A stretch of DNA of 6,547 bases from Marinilabiliales bacterium (lineage in GTDB: Bacteria > Bacteroidota > Bacteroidia > Bacteroidales > BM523): the NCBI GenBank assembly GCA_002869425.1, contig PKSZ01000326.1:1-6547 (forward strand), written 5' to 3'. This document shows, piece by piece, positions 6,215 through 6,547 of this stretch (position 1 is the stretch's first letter; every line of letters begins with the position of its first letter). The notes beneath the pieces were generated by a model that ran no database searches, was not told the DNA's origin, and was given only the letters and a program-made list of their open reading frames with translations. A program made the translations under genes and the position numbers.

Positions 6215-6547
6215 TGATACCCTTATGCCAATGGCGTGGATTCCATCAAAATTGGTCGTTGCTCGATAAGAATAATCAATAGACATTCTGGTTCCTGTTA
6301 CCTTACTTAGTGGAAACTCCAGAGATACACCTCCCGTAGGTCCAGTATACCATGTATCCTTTTCTTCGCCAGTAATTCCTGCTTCATAAATATAACCCCC
6401 ACGCAACATCAAGATGCTTTTGAATTTATACTCAAGTCCAAAGTGAAACTGGTCTTTTGTAAATGAATTTGAAGTAAAATTAGCAACTGCAGACAGAATA
6501 TGATCACATGTAATTTCATCGTTTGTTGAATCAACCTTTGGAGCCAA
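6209..6547 (-). CDS. PorV/PorQ-like outer-membrane beta-barrel protein, C-terminal fragment
   Basis: Only the last 113 codons including the stop are present; the gene continues beyond the right edge. The first codon in view (TTG at 6547-6545) is an internal Leu, not a start. The visible part alternates hydrophobic and polar residues as outer-membrane strands do: FHFGLEYKFKSILMLRGGYIYEA, then GPTGGVSLEF, then RMSIDYSYRAT and the final IHAIGIRVSL. The pattern of a FGLEY strand, an LRGGY strand, a DYSYR strand, and a His-Ile-Gly near the end is typical of the PorV/PorQ (FadL-like) barrels of Bacteroidota. PorV itself is a shuttle of the type IX secretion system, but many members of this family have no assigned role, so a type IX link is only possible. 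The transcript is closed by the hairpin at 6151-6180. Confidence 0.75.
   Translation of the reverse strand: MAPKVDSTNDEITCDHILSAVANFTSNSFTKDQFHFGLEYKFKSILMLRGGYIYEAGITGEEKDTWYTGPTGGVSLEFPLSKVTGTRMSIDYSYRATTNFDGIHAIGIRVSL

Noticed and set aside
6545..6547. TTG at the right edge as the start of the PorV-like gene
   Set aside because: The visible part is only the C-terminal strands of a barrel and the frame is open to the edge, so this is an internal Leu codon.
1..6547. Defence island, prophage, insertion sequence or CRISPR array
   Set aside because: I saw no transposase, integrase, regularly spaced repeats or terminal inverted repeats; ruvC here has the catalytic pattern and length of the housekeeping resolvase.

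Overview
The window suggests a member of the Bacteroidota, probably of the class Bacteroidia. It is AT-rich, and genes lack clear Shine-Dalgarno sites. Several starts are preceded by the phylum's own promoter type (a -7 box TAnnTTTG with a TTG-like -33 box about 20 nt upstream). The right edge holds the C-terminus of a PorV/PorQ-like outer-membrane barrel. I see no mobile element, CRISPR array or sign of recent transfer. This is chromosomal housekeeping sequence plus a few poorly characterised envelope genes.

Left part (1-421): the first 51 bases are the 3' two thirds of a tRNA-Glu(UUC) that carries stem mismatches and no encoded CCA. rpsT (ribosomal protein S20) starts 17 nt later. A 28-bp perfect palindrome ends rpsT and, on the other strand, the convergent DUF4349 gene.

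Middle part (422-5244): a DUF4349 lipoprotein gene on the minus strand diverges from a tightly packed plus-strand operon. The operon order is small coiled-coil lipoprotein, secreted TPR protein, EamA-type transporter, ruvC. Its junctions overlap by 4, 1 and 19 bp, and ruvC appears to start at a TTG inside the transporter gene, so translational coupling is likely. The first two products are envelope proteins of unknown function. ruvC is a Holliday-junction resolvase, so the operon mixes envelope and DNA-repair functions with no evident common pathway.

Right part (5246-6547): on the minus strand greA and a HIT-family hydrolase gene form an ATGA-coupled pair. Their intrinsic terminator lies inside the 3' coding end of the convergent ruvC. 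Upstream of greA is a strong minus-strand terminator hairpin that closes the PorV-like gene. A near-consensus promoter lies just upstream of this hairpin and reads through it toward greA, so greA may have an attenuating leader. This and the degenerate tRNA-Glu in front of rpsT are the most interesting observations. I did not find a convincing new defence or other multi-gene system.
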